From contig NZ_CP023202.1 in NCBI RefSeq assembly GCF_000220705.2, positions 5,672,501-5,736,500 of the forward strand: a stretch of 64,000 nucleotides of DNA. Reading direction: 5' to 3'. The position numbers and the translations under genes are program-made. Source of the DNA: Streptomyces xinghaiensis S187 (GTDB lineage Bacteria; Actinomycetota; Actinomycetes; Streptomycetales; Streptomycetaceae). The notes beneath the pieces were generated by a model. It did not search any database and was not told the DNA's origin. It saw only the letters and a list, made by a program, of their open reading frames with translations. How positions within the stretch are numbered: position 1 is the first letter of the stretch; each line of letters starts with the position of its first letter. Positions 8,287-15,798 of this stretch are shown here, piece after piece.

Positions 8287-9564
8287 TCAGCGGCGGTGGA
8301 GCCGGGGGCCGCGGCCGGAGTGGTTCTTGCCCGCCCGGCCGGCCCTGCCGGACTTCTCCGTCCCCTTCCCCTGCTCCGCCGCCTCCGGCCGGCCGTTCCG
8401 CGCGGCGGCGCGGTCGGCCGCGGCGGCGGGTGTCTCCGCCCGGTCCTCCGGTGACTCCGTCCGCTGCGCGGCCACGGTCCCGTCGACGCCCGTCGGCAGC
8501 CCGTCCCGCTCCCGCTTCCGCGGCGGCGGGAAGACGGCCGGGGCCGTGTTGATGCGCGGCAGGGCGTACGGGTGCTCCTCGCGCAGCCAGGTGAGCAGCT
8601 TCTCCCGGACCTCGACCCGGGCCGTCCAGAGGGTGTCGCCGTCCCTCGCCGTCACCAGGGCCCGCACCTCCATGGTGCTCGGGGTCGAGTCGGTGACGGT
8701 CAGGTTCCAGTTCCGGCCGTCCCAGGCGTCGACCGTCTGCACGATCTCGCCCAGTTTCTCCCGCATCAGCTGGACCGGCGCGGAGTGGTCGAGATGGAAG
8801 AAGACGGTGCCGGTCATCTGCGGACTGTTGCGCGACCAGTTCTCGAACGGCTGGCTGGTGAAGTACGAGACGGGCATGGTGAACCGGCGTTCGTCCCAGG
8901 TCTTCACGGTCAGGAAGGTGAGGGTGATCTCCTCGACGGTGCCCCACTCGCCGTTCACCACGACCGTGTCACCGATCCGCACCATGTCGCCGAAGGCGAT
9001 CTGCAGGCCGGCGAAGAGGTTCCCCAGCGTGGACTGCGCGGCGATGCCGGCCACGATGCCCAGCAGACCGGCCGAGGCCAGCAGCGAGGTGCCGACGGTG
9101 CGCATCGCGGGGAACGTCAGCAGCATCGCCGCGCCGGCCACCACCGCGACGACCGCGGTCACCACCCGCTGGATGAGCGTGATCTGGGTGCGGATCCGGC
9201 GGACCCGGGCCCGTTCGCTGGTCGTCGCCGAGTAGCGGGCGAACGAGGCCTCGACGACGGCCGTGACGACCCGCAGCACCAGCCAGGCGGTGGCGCCGAT
9301 CAGCACGAGCGTCAGCAGCCGTCCGGTGGCCACCGTGTGGTCCCGGGCGAGATGTGCCTGGTCGTACGAGCCGCGCAGCAGCGCCGCGCCCAGCACCAGC
9401 TGCAGCGGCACCAGTGCCCGGCTCAGCATGTCCCACAGCGGCGTCTCCGGGTGCCGGGCGTCGCTTCTGCGCAGGGCCACGCGGACGAGCCAGCCGACGG
9501 CGAGCGAGATGACCAGCGCACCGCCGAACACGATCAGCGGGCGCAGTACAGCCTCCATCGGCAC
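8287..9564 (-). CDS. MscS-family mechanosensitive ion channel
   Basis: A 425-residue membrane protein. Hydrophobic segments lie at about residues 5–25, 50–65, 80–105 and 145–190. The MscS pore/β-domain region follows: LLASAGLLGIVAGIAAQSTLGNLFAGLQIAF, then DMVRIGDTVVVNGEWGTVEEITLTFL. The C-terminal 90 residues are a hydrophilic Arg/Ala/Pro tail. MscS channels open on membrane tension and release solutes during osmotic downshift. The GTG at 9564 (protein start MPMEAVLRP) follows GGAGGA with 6-nt spacing and is preferred over the longer upstream frame. It is transcribed divergently from the dienelactone hydrolase-like gene. Confidence 0.88.
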   Translation of the reverse strand: MPMEAVLRPLIVFGGALVISLAVGWLVRVALRRSDARHPETPLWDMLSRALVPLQLVLGAALLRGSYDQAHLARDHTVATGRLLTLVLIGATAWLVLRVVTAVVEASFARYSATTSERARVRRIRTQITLIQRVVTAVVAVVAGAAMLLTFPAMRTVGTSLLASAGLLGIVAGIAAQSTLGNLFAGLQIAFGDMVRIGDTVVVNGEWGTVEEITLTFLTVKTWDERRFTMPVSYFTSQPFENWSRNSPQMTGTVFFHLDHSAPVQLMREKLGEIVQTVDAWDGRNWNLTVTDSTPSTMEVRALVTARDGDTLWTARVEVREKLLTWLREEHPYALPRINTAPAVFPPPRKRERDGLPTGVDGTVAAQRTESPEDRAETPAAAADRAAARNGRPEAAEQGKGTEKSGRAGRAGKNHSGRGPRLHRR

Positions 9565-9676
9565 GGTGTCTCCTCCTCGGGGCGGGATTCCGGCGGCCGT
9601 CAGGGCCGCGGACCTCCGACCGACCGTAACTGGCACGATGAGAAGACTGCTAACCGCTCTCAGGGAAGTGACACGG

Positions 9677-10258
9677 GTGCCGGGCTCTCCGACAGTTGTT
9701 CTTTTTCACAGTTCTTACGGTCTGCGACCGGCCGTGCACGCCGCGGCGGACCGCATGCGGGCCGCCGGGCACGAGGTCCACGTGCCGGATCTCTACGACG
9801 GCCGCACCGCGGGCAGCGTGGAGGAGGGCATGGACCTCAAGGACGAGATCGGCGGCGACGAGCTGCTGAGGCGCGCGGTCGCGGCCGCCGCGCCGCTGTC
9901 CGACCGCGGACTGGTCTACGCGGGCTTCTCGCTGGGCGGTTCGCTGGCCCAGAACCTGGCGCTGGCGGACGAGAAGGCCCGCGGGCTGCTGATGCTCCAC
10001 GGCACCTCGGACCTCGCCGAGGACGCGTCCGCGGACGGGCTGCCGGTCCAGCTCCACGTCGCCGACCCGGACCCGTTCGAGCCGCACGACTGGCTGAACG
10101 CCTGGTATCTGCGGATGCGCCGGGCCGGAACGGAGGTGGAGATCTTCCGCTACCCGGGAGCCGGCCACCTCTACACCGATCCGGACCTCCCGGACCACGA
10201 TCCGGAGGCGGCGGAGGAGACCTGGTCGGTGGCGCTGTCCTTCCTGGCGGAGCTGTAG
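9677..10258 (+). CDS. Dienelactone hydrolase family α/β-hydrolase
   Basis: A 193-residue predicted cytoplasmic hydrolase. It shows the small DLH-fold layout: TVVLFHSSYGLRPAV at the N-terminus, nucleophile elbow-like GFSLGG near residue 80, an acidic DPDP segment and GAGHLYTD carrying the likely catalytic His. The nucleophile position in GFSLGG is Ser rather than the Cys of classical dienelactone hydrolase. The substrate is unknown; the family name does not prove dienelactone as substrate. GTG at 9677 is chosen because it has GGGAAG 8 nt upstream and gives the usual family length; an in-frame ATG at 9638 is a weaker alternative without a visible ribosome-binding site. Confidence 0.8.
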   Translation: MPGSPTVVLFHSSYGLRPAVHAAADRMRAAGHEVHVPDLYDGRTAGSVEEGMDLKDEIGGDELLRRAVAAAAPLSDRGLVYAGFSLGGSLAQNLALADEKARGLLMLHGTSDLAEDASADGLPVQLHVADPDPFEPHDWLNAWYLRMRRAGTEVEIFRYPGAGHLYTDPDLPDHDPEAAEETWSVALSFLAEL

Positions 10259-10329
10259 CCGCGGTACGGAGCCCGTTCACGGGCGCGGTGGTGCGGAGGC
10301 CGCGCGGCGTCCGGGTGCCGGGCTGCTGT

Positions 10330-11910
10330 TCACGGTCGGGTGCAGCGTCCCCGGGAGCCGCCGTCCGGGGTGGGGAGGCACAGCAGTTCGCGGTCGTCCT
10401 CGTCATGGCTGAGGTAGCGGCCCGCGCATTCGTTCTCGGTGGTCCGGCCGTGTTCCGCGCAGAAGGCGAGGGCCGCCTCTCCGTCGTCGAACGGGCCGGG
10501 GGCGTAGATCACCCAGTAGCCGGGCCGCAGCGAGGCGAAGTCGCTGCTGTGCAGCAGGAGAGCCGCCGGGACCTTCTCACGCAGCTCCGCCAGCTGCCGT
10601 CTGGGGGCGGGCTTTCCGGGGACCACCGCCTCGGAGAAGAGCTGGGCGATCCAGGTGCCGGGCCGCGGGCCCGTCGCGGACGGCGAGCTCTCCGGCGGCG
10701 TCCGCGGCGGTGTCTCCGGGGACGTGGACGGCCCGGTGCCGCCGCTCGTCGGTGCGGTGGACGGTGACGCGGAGGACGAGGGCGTCGCGGACCCGGTGGC
10801 GGAGGCGGTGCCCGTGGACGCGCTCGTGGTCCGCGCCGGGGGAGGGGGGTCGCCGCCGTCGCCGGTCAGGGCCAGATAGACGCCGGTCGCCGCGAGCCCG
10901 GCGCCGGCGACCGCGGCGGCGGCCATCCCCGCCACCGTGCGGCGGCCCCGCCGGCCCCGGCCCGCCGGAGCGGGCGGCCCGGAGCCGGCCGTGGTCACGG
11001 TGGGCGCCGTGTGGAGCGGGCCGGACGGGGGCGGGACGGCCGGCAGGGTGGGCGGCGGCGGGGGCGGCGGCGCCGGGCTCCCCTCCGCCGCGGCGGCCAG
11101 CAGCCGGTCGAGCCGCGCCGCGTCCGGCCGGGCGGCGGGGTCCCGTACGAGCAGTTCGGCGAGGACGGGCGCGAGCGGGCCCGCGCGCCGCGGGGGCGGC
11201 ACGGGCTCGTCCAGCACGGCGGCGAGCGTGGCGACGGCCGTGGCGCGCCGCACCGGGTTGGCGCCCTCCACGGCGACGTACAGCAGCATGCCGAGCGACC
11301 AGAGGTCCGAGGCCGGGAGGTCGTCGCGGCCCCGGAGGCGCTCGGGGGCGATGTACTCGGGGGAGCCGATCACGTCACCGACGGCGGTGAGGGTCACGGA
11401 GCCCTGCAGGGCGGCGATGCCGAAGTCGGTGAGGACCGCACCGCCGCCGGGCCGCAGCAGGACGTTGGCCGGTTTGACGTCGCGGTGGTGGATGCCCGCG
11501 GCGTGCGCCGCGGACAGGGCGGAGAGCAGCTCGCGGCCGATGCGGGCGGCTTCCGCGGGCGTGAGCGGGCCGCGGGTGTCGAGCCGGTCCTGGAGGGTGC
11601 CGCCGGAGAGCAGTTCCATGACGAGCCAGGGGTACGGCCCCTCGTCGTCCACGATGTGATGAATCGTCACCACATGGGGATGGCTGAGCCGGGCCAGCGC
11701 CCGGGCCTCCCGCCACACCCGCTCCTGGAGTACGCGTCCGGCGCCCGGTCCCGCGCCCGCCGCCGCCGGGTCCGGGGGCCGTACCTCCTTGAGGGCGACA
11801 TCCCGCTGCAGAGCCCGGTCCCGCGCCCGCCACACCGCGCCCATACCGCCGCTGCCGAGCCGTTCCAGCAGCTCGAAGCGGCCGTCGATGATGTCCCCGG
11901 ACTCGCTCAA
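10330..11910 (-). CDS. Membrane-anchored serine/threonine protein kinase
   Basis: A 526-residue PknB-type kinase. The kinase domain occupies about residues 11–270, with Gly-rich loop LGSGGMGAVW, ATP-binding Lys41 (VALKEV), catalytic HRDVKPAN with Asp144, and DFG at 162–164; all key residues are intact. A Pro-rich linker follows, then one transmembrane helix (about 325–347) and a Thr/Ser/Pro-rich stalk leading to an external domain containing a few cysteines (CAEH, NECAG, CLP, CTRP), possibly disulfide-bonded. No PASTA repeats are present, so the sensed ligand is unknown. The start is TTG at 11910, preceded by GGGGGACGG. It sits immediately upstream of nothing co-directional, so it is probably monocistronic. 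Confidence 0.9.
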   Translation of the reverse strand: MSESGDIIDGRFELLERLGSGGMGAVWRARDRALQRDVALKEVRPPDPAAAGAGPGAGRVLQERVWREARALARLSHPHVVTIHHIVDDEGPYPWLVMELLSGGTLQDRLDTRGPLTPAEAARIGRELLSALSAAHAAGIHHRDVKPANVLLRPGGGAVLTDFGIAALQGSVTLTAVGDVIGSPEYIAPERLRGRDDLPASDLWSLGMLLYVAVEGANPVRRATAVATLAAVLDEPVPPPRRAGPLAPVLAELLVRDPAARPDAARLDRLLAAAAEGSPAPPPPPPPTLPAVPPPSGPLHTAPTVTTAGSGPPAPAGRGRRGRRTVAGMAAAAVAGAGLAATGVYLALTGDGGDPPPPARTTSASTGTASATGSATPSSSASPSTAPTSGGTGPSTSPETPPRTPPESSPSATGPRPGTWIAQLFSEAVVPGKPAPRRQLAELREKVPAALLLHSSDFASLRPGYWVIYAPGPFDDGEAALAFCAEHGRTTENECAGRYLSHDEDDRELLCLPTPDGGSRGRCTRP

Positions 11911-12045
11911 CTCGCCGTCCCCCAGCCGCCGTACCGCTGCCGTCCATGCCAGGTGCAGCAGCAGGGTATCCAGCCCGCCGCGTCCCGGGGGCCCGCCCGG
12001 GGCGGCCGCCGGCCCGCGTCGGCCCGCACCGCGCCGTCCGGGCCA

Positions 12046-12081
12046 CCGGTCCCGCCGCGGCCGGGGCCGCGGCGGGACCGG
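12046..12081 (-). terminator. 17-bp perfect stem downstream of phoD
   Basis: Positions 12046–12062 and 12065–12081 are exact reverse complements. The stem starts 19 bp after the end of phoD in its direction of transcription, a typical GC-rich Streptomyces terminator without a U-tract. The rest of the 189-bp gap up to the kinase start holds no evident gene. Confidence 0.8.
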
Positions 12082-12099
12082 CGGGCTGCGGGTGGTGGT

Positions 12100-13767
12100 T
12101 CAGCGGACCGGCCGGTCCACCCGCTCCAGCTTCTGCGCACCGGAACGGGTCCGGTAGGAGCGCAGCCACTCCGCGGAGGCGGAGCGGTCGGTCTTCTCGG
12201 AGATGGCGTAGTAGTCCATCTGCGCCCGCTCGGCGGTGACGTCCAGGACCCCGTAGCCGTGCGAGTCCATGTCCACCCACTTCACATGGCGGTTGGCGGC
12301 GCGCACGGCGGCCGTCGCGACCAGGGAGGCGGTCTGCGGCGGCACGTTCAGGATGTCGTCGATGTTGTCCGAGGTCACCGAGGTCACCACGAACTCCGTG
12401 GCGGCGGTGGCCGAGAGAGGGTAGGTGGCGGCCCTGACGGGGACGTCGTTGGCCCAGGCGGTGTGGATGTCACCGGTGAGGAAGACGGTGTTCTCGATGC
12501 CCGACTCCCGCAGATGGGTGAGGAGTTCGCGGCGGTCGTCGGTGTAGCCGTCCCACTGGTCGACGTTGACGGCCAGGCCCTCGGAGGGCAGGCCGAGCAG
12601 CTTGCCGAGCGGGCCCAGCAGATACGCGGGGACGGAGCCGAAGGCCACCGGGGAGATCATCACGGAGGTGCCGACCAGCTTCCAGGAGGCGTCGGAGGAC
12701 GCCAGTCCGCTCTTCAGCCAGTCGAGCTGCCTGCGGCCGGTGATGGTGCGGTCCGGGTCGTCCACCTCGCCGTTGCCGATCGAGCTCTGCTGGGAGCGGA
12801 ACGAGCGCAGGTCCAGCAGGTGCAGATCGGCGAGCCGGCCGAAGCGCAGCCGGCGGTAGGTGGTGCCGGCGATCGAGGGGCGCACCGGCATCCACTCGAA
12901 GTACGCCTGCTTGGCGGCGGCCACCCGCCGCGCCCAGTCCCCCTCGGTGGCGGGGTCGTGGTTCTCGGCGCCGCCGGACCAGGCGTCGTTGGCCACCTCG
13001 TGGTCGTCCCAGATGGCGATGACCGGGTGGGTGGCGTGCAGGTTCCGCAGGTCCTCGTCGGTCTTGTAGTTGCCGTGCCGGGCGCGGTAGTCGGCGAGGG
13101 TGAGGATCTCGTGGGCGGGGACGTGCGAGCGGATCACGCCGTCCGCGCCGGGGAAGCCGCCGCTGCCGTACTCGTAGATGTAGTCGCCGAGGTGGAGCAC
13201 CGCGTCGAGGTCGGTGCGGGCGGCGAGGTGGCGGTAGGCGGAGAACCAGCCGGCCTCCCAGTCGGCGCAGGAGACGACGCCGAAGCGGACGGCGGGGGCG
13301 GTGGCGTCGTGCGCGGCGGTGGTGCGGGTGCGGCCGGTGGGGGAGACCGTGCCGCCGGCGGTGAAGCGGTAGAAGTACTGGGTGGCCGGGCGCAGTCCGC
13401 GGACGTCGGCCTTGACGGTGTGGTCGGTGGCGCCGGTGGCCGTCGCGGTGCCGCGGGCGACGACCGAGGCGAACGAGCGGTCCTCGGCCACCTCCCAGCC
13501 GACCGGGGTGTCCGGGCCCTTGCCGGAGCCGGGTACGGCGTCGGCGGTGGGCGTGATGCGGGTCCACAGCAGGACGCCGTCGGGGAGCGGGTCGCCGGAG
13601 GCGACGCCGTGCAGGAACGCGGGGGCGTTCCCGGCCGCCGCGGCGCGGTGGGCGCCGGTGAGCGGGATCATCGCGGCGCCCGCGCCGGCGGCCGCGGCCT
13701 TGACGACCGTGCGGCGGGAGTGGCCGGCGGGGCGGGGGGCGGTCTCGGTCTCTGTAAGGTCCGTCAC
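12100..13767 (-). CDS. phoD: PhoD-family alkaline phosphatase/phosphodiesterase, Tat-exported
   Basis: A 555-residue secreted metallophosphatase. The N-terminus carries a twin-arginine signal (SRRTVVK, Arg18–Arg19) followed by an Ala-rich hydrophobic stretch to about residue 45. An N-terminal Ig-like domain (HGVASGDPLPDGVLLWTRI) leads to the catalytic domain with metal-binding motifs HLGDYIYEYG, WDDHEVANDAW and LTGDIHTAW. PhoD enzymes use Fe/Ca and release phosphate from mono- and diesters outside the cell. In S. coelicolor the orthologue is under PhoP control; I did not find a convincing PHO-box repeat here. A -10-like TAATCT at 13781–13776 would place transcription very near the GTG, so a leaderless mRNA is possible. 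Confidence 0.92.
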   Translation of the reverse strand: MTDLTETETAPRPAGHSRRTVVKAAAAGAGAAMIPLTGAHRAAAAGNAPAFLHGVASGDPLPDGVLLWTRITPTADAVPGSGKGPDTPVGWEVAEDRSFASVVARGTATATGATDHTVKADVRGLRPATQYFYRFTAGGTVSPTGRTRTTAAHDATAPAVRFGVVSCADWEAGWFSAYRHLAARTDLDAVLHLGDYIYEYGSGGFPGADGVIRSHVPAHEILTLADYRARHGNYKTDEDLRNLHATHPVIAIWDDHEVANDAWSGGAENHDPATEGDWARRVAAAKQAYFEWMPVRPSIAGTTYRRLRFGRLADLHLLDLRSFRSQQSSIGNGEVDDPDRTITGRRQLDWLKSGLASSDASWKLVGTSVMISPVAFGSVPAYLLGPLGKLLGLPSEGLAVNVDQWDGYTDDRRELLTHLRESGIENTVFLTGDIHTAWANDVPVRAATYPLSATAATEFVVTSVTSDNIDDILNVPPQTASLVATAAVRAANRHVKWVDMDSHGYGVLDVTAERAQMDYYAISEKTDRSASAEWLRSYRTRSGAQKLERVDRPVR

Positions 13768-13791
13768 GGGCCGACAGATTACTGCCGGGTA

Positions 13792-13837
13792 CGGCGAACG
13801 GGCAGACGTATGACGGAAGTTCGCCTGCCCGTTGCCG
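13792..13837 (-). terminator. Hairpin downstream of the DsbA-like gene
   Basis: Positions 13792–13805 and 13825–13837 pair over 13 bp with one bulged base. It begins 13 nt past the DsbA-like stop codon on the minus strand and ends before the phoD start, so it can separate the two leftward genes. Confidence 0.55.
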
Positions 13838-13849
13838 TTCCGGCGGTGA

Positions 13850-14692
13850 TTATTCCGCTGTGAGGGCCTTGTCGATGGCGGCCTTGAACTGGTCCGGGGC
13901 CATCGGGGTGTTCTCGGTGCCCTCGACGACGAGCTTCTCGCCGTTCATCTTGAGGGTCGGGGTGCCCTGGACATCGCTCTTGTCGAACTTCTTGTCCATC
14001 TCCAGGACCCACTTGTCGAAGGTGCCGTCCTTGACGTCCTTCTCGAAGTCCGCGTTGCCCTTGAGCTCCTTGATCTCGCCGGCGACCTCCAGGAGGTAGG
14101 CGTCGTCGGCGAACTCGTCCTCGGACTCCTCCGGGTGGTTCTCCTGGGAGTACAGGGCGTGCTTGTAGTCCATGAACGCCTGCGGGCTGACGTCCAGCGC
14201 GGCGCCCAGGGCGCTCAGGGCGTTCTTCGAGCCGGAGCCCTGCGCCATGTCGTCGATGAAGGTGGCCATGACGAACTCGGCCTTGTACTTGCCCTCCTCG
14301 ACGTCCTGGATCAGGATCTCGCCGGCGCCCTGCTCGAAGGCGGCGCAGGCGGGGCAGCGCATGTCCTCGTAGACCTGGAGGGTCTTCTCCGCGCCCTTCT
14401 CGCCGATGATCACATCGGTGCCCTTGGCGCCGGAGGTGTTGGCGGGCTTCACGAGCTTCTTGTCCTCGGCGGCGTCGTTCCACTCTTTCGAGCTCACCGT
14501 GCCGCTGCCGCCGCCGTCACCCAGCTGGGTGACGGCGAAGCCGATGCCGGCCGCGATGGCCAGGACGCCCACGATCGAGCCGCCGACGACGAGCTGGCGG
14601 CGGAGCTTGTCCTTCTTCGCCTGCCGCTCGCGCTCCTCGCGCAGCCGCTCGCGGGCGTTTCGCTTGGCTTCCTGGCTGTTGCGCTTGCTCAT
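13850..14692 (-). CDS. Membrane-anchored DsbA-like thioredoxin-fold protein
   Basis: A 280-residue protein. A strongly charged cytoplasmic N-terminus (residues 1–33) precedes one transmembrane helix (about 34–56), and the rest should lie outside the membrane. The thioredoxin-fold domain has the redox motif CPAC at 113–116 within YEDMRCPACAAFEQ, and the cis-proline loop GTPTL near residue 245. Family knowledge points to disulfide formation or isomerisation in exported proteins; substrates are unknown. It is preceded on the same strand by a multi-pass membrane protein with cysteines (14759–15442), a possible redox partner by position only. ATG start with several upstream purines (gcagggaatcacc). 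Confidence 0.88.
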   Translation of the reverse strand: MSKRNSQEAKRNARERLREERERQAKKDKLRRQLVVGGSIVGVLAIAAGIGFAVTQLGDGGGSGTVSSKEWNDAAEDKKLVKPANTSGAKGTDVIIGEKGAEKTLQVYEDMRCPACAAFEQGAGEILIQDVEEGKYKAEFVMATFIDDMAQGSGSKNALSALGAALDVSPQAFMDYKHALYSQENHPEESEDEFADDAYLLEVAGEIKELKGNADFEKDVKDGTFDKWVLEMDKKFDKSDVQGTPTLKMNGEKLVVEGTENTPMAPDQFKAAIDKALTAE

Positions 14693-14758
14693 GGTGATTC
14701 CCTGCTCCGTGGTGTAAGGGGGTCGCGGTCGCTGTGCCGGGACGGGGCCCGGCGGCTG

Positions 14759-15442
14759 TCAGCCGACAGCCGCGACGGCGGGCGGTCCGCGCCGTACGAC
14801 GGAGTACACCAGCATGGGGAGCCGGCCCGGCGCCACGGGGCGCCGCGGCCCGTGCGGCCCGCGGCGCGGCGCGGAACCGGCCGGGACGAGCGCGGCGACC
14901 GCGAGGAGCAGCGGCCGGAAGGCGAAGGCCGCCAGGGCCCGCAGCAGCCGGCCGAGCGCCGCCTCACCGCGCCACAGCCAGACGGCGGCGGCCAGGCCCA
15001 CCGCGGCGTGCGCGGCGAGCAGCAGCCAGGGGGTGGCCGGACCGCCGGGCACCGGCAGCGCGGCGGCGTCGTCCGGGGCCGCCATCCGCGCCAGGGGGGT
15101 GCCGAGGGTGCCGCCGCCGCAGAGCAGATCGACGCCGAGCGAGCGGAGCGGGCCGGCCACGGGGCCGCCGCTCTCGCCGTAACAGGTGTGCCGGCCGGTG
15201 GTGAAGACCGTGTCCGCGGCCAGCTCCAGGGGGACGAGCAGCGCCGCGATCGACCAGAAGCCGCGCTCGCGGCCGGCCAGCGCGTACGCGATGAGGAAGA
15301 CGCCGGCGGCGACCGCCGCCACCGGGGCGACGGGCAGCGGCACCCCGGACAGGGCCACATGCGCGGCCGTGGACAGCGTGAGGCAGAGCGCCGTGAACAG
15401 CGCCGCCCGCAGCGTCCTCAGCTGTGCTCCCGATACGTCCAT
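14759..15442 (-). CDS. Conserved integral membrane protein of unknown function
   Basis: A 227-residue protein with about five hydrophobic segments (residues about 10–50, 55–75, 120–145 and others) and an Arg/Pro-rich C-terminus. Cysteines occur at CYGES and LLCGGG. No catalytic motif was recognised, and it lacks the paired Cys motif of VKOR proteins. It is 66 bp upstream of the DsbA-like gene on the same strand, so the two may be cotranscribed. The ATG at 15442 is chosen because the protein then starts MDVSGAQLRTLRAALF, just before the first helix; the open frame upstream has atypical composition. Confidence 0.7.
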   Translation of the reverse strand: MDVSGAQLRTLRAALFTALCLTLSTAAHVALSGVPLPVAPVAAVAAGVFLIAYALAGRERGFWSIAALLVPLELAADTVFTTGRHTCYGESGGPVAGPLRSLGVDLLCGGGTLGTPLARMAAPDDAAALPVPGGPATPWLLLAAHAAVGLAAAVWLWRGEAALGRLLRALAAFAFRPLLLAVAALVPAGSAPRRGPHGPRRPVAPGRLPMLVYSVVRRGPPAVAAVG

Positions 15443-15798
15443 CGCCGGAAAGTGTGCCACGCCCCCGGCTAAGCGGGACCTAAACCCGGGCTTCCGGCGA
15501 CCGGTCCGGAACCCGGCGGTCCGGGGGCGGACCGCGCCGGTCCGCAGCGGGCCGCCGCCGCCCGGTTCCGGCCGGCCGGGGACACGCCCGCGCTGTCGTT
15601 TCCCGTGGCGTTCCGGAGGTTTCCCGTGCCCGCCCGGCCGGTCCCGGCGGGCAGCGGGAAACCCGTCCGGGGGAAGCCGGAAGAGGGCTCCCGGGTGCCC
15701 TCCGGCGTCACTTCCCGGGCATAGACTTCGGTGCTGTCGCCGCACGCGTTCCCCACGCGTCCCAGCCGTCACCGACCCTTGCCCGGAGGTCTTCCACC
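15443..15798. other. Divergent intergenic region with long imperfect inverted repeat before dnaE
   Basis: A 356-bp gap with no supported gene. It contains an inverted repeat, 15618–15634 with 15646–15663 (17 paired bases, one bulge, 11-nt loop). CATAGACT at 15720–15727 includes a TAnnnT hexamer that could be a -10 element for dnaE. CGGAGG at 15783–15788 is the dnaE ribosome-binding site. Confidence 0.5.

Noticed and set aside
13768..13849. PHO-box direct repeats upstream of phoD
   Set aside because: Single GTTCGCC-like elements occur, but not as 11-nt-spaced direct repeats; they are better explained by the terminator hairpin at 13792–13837.
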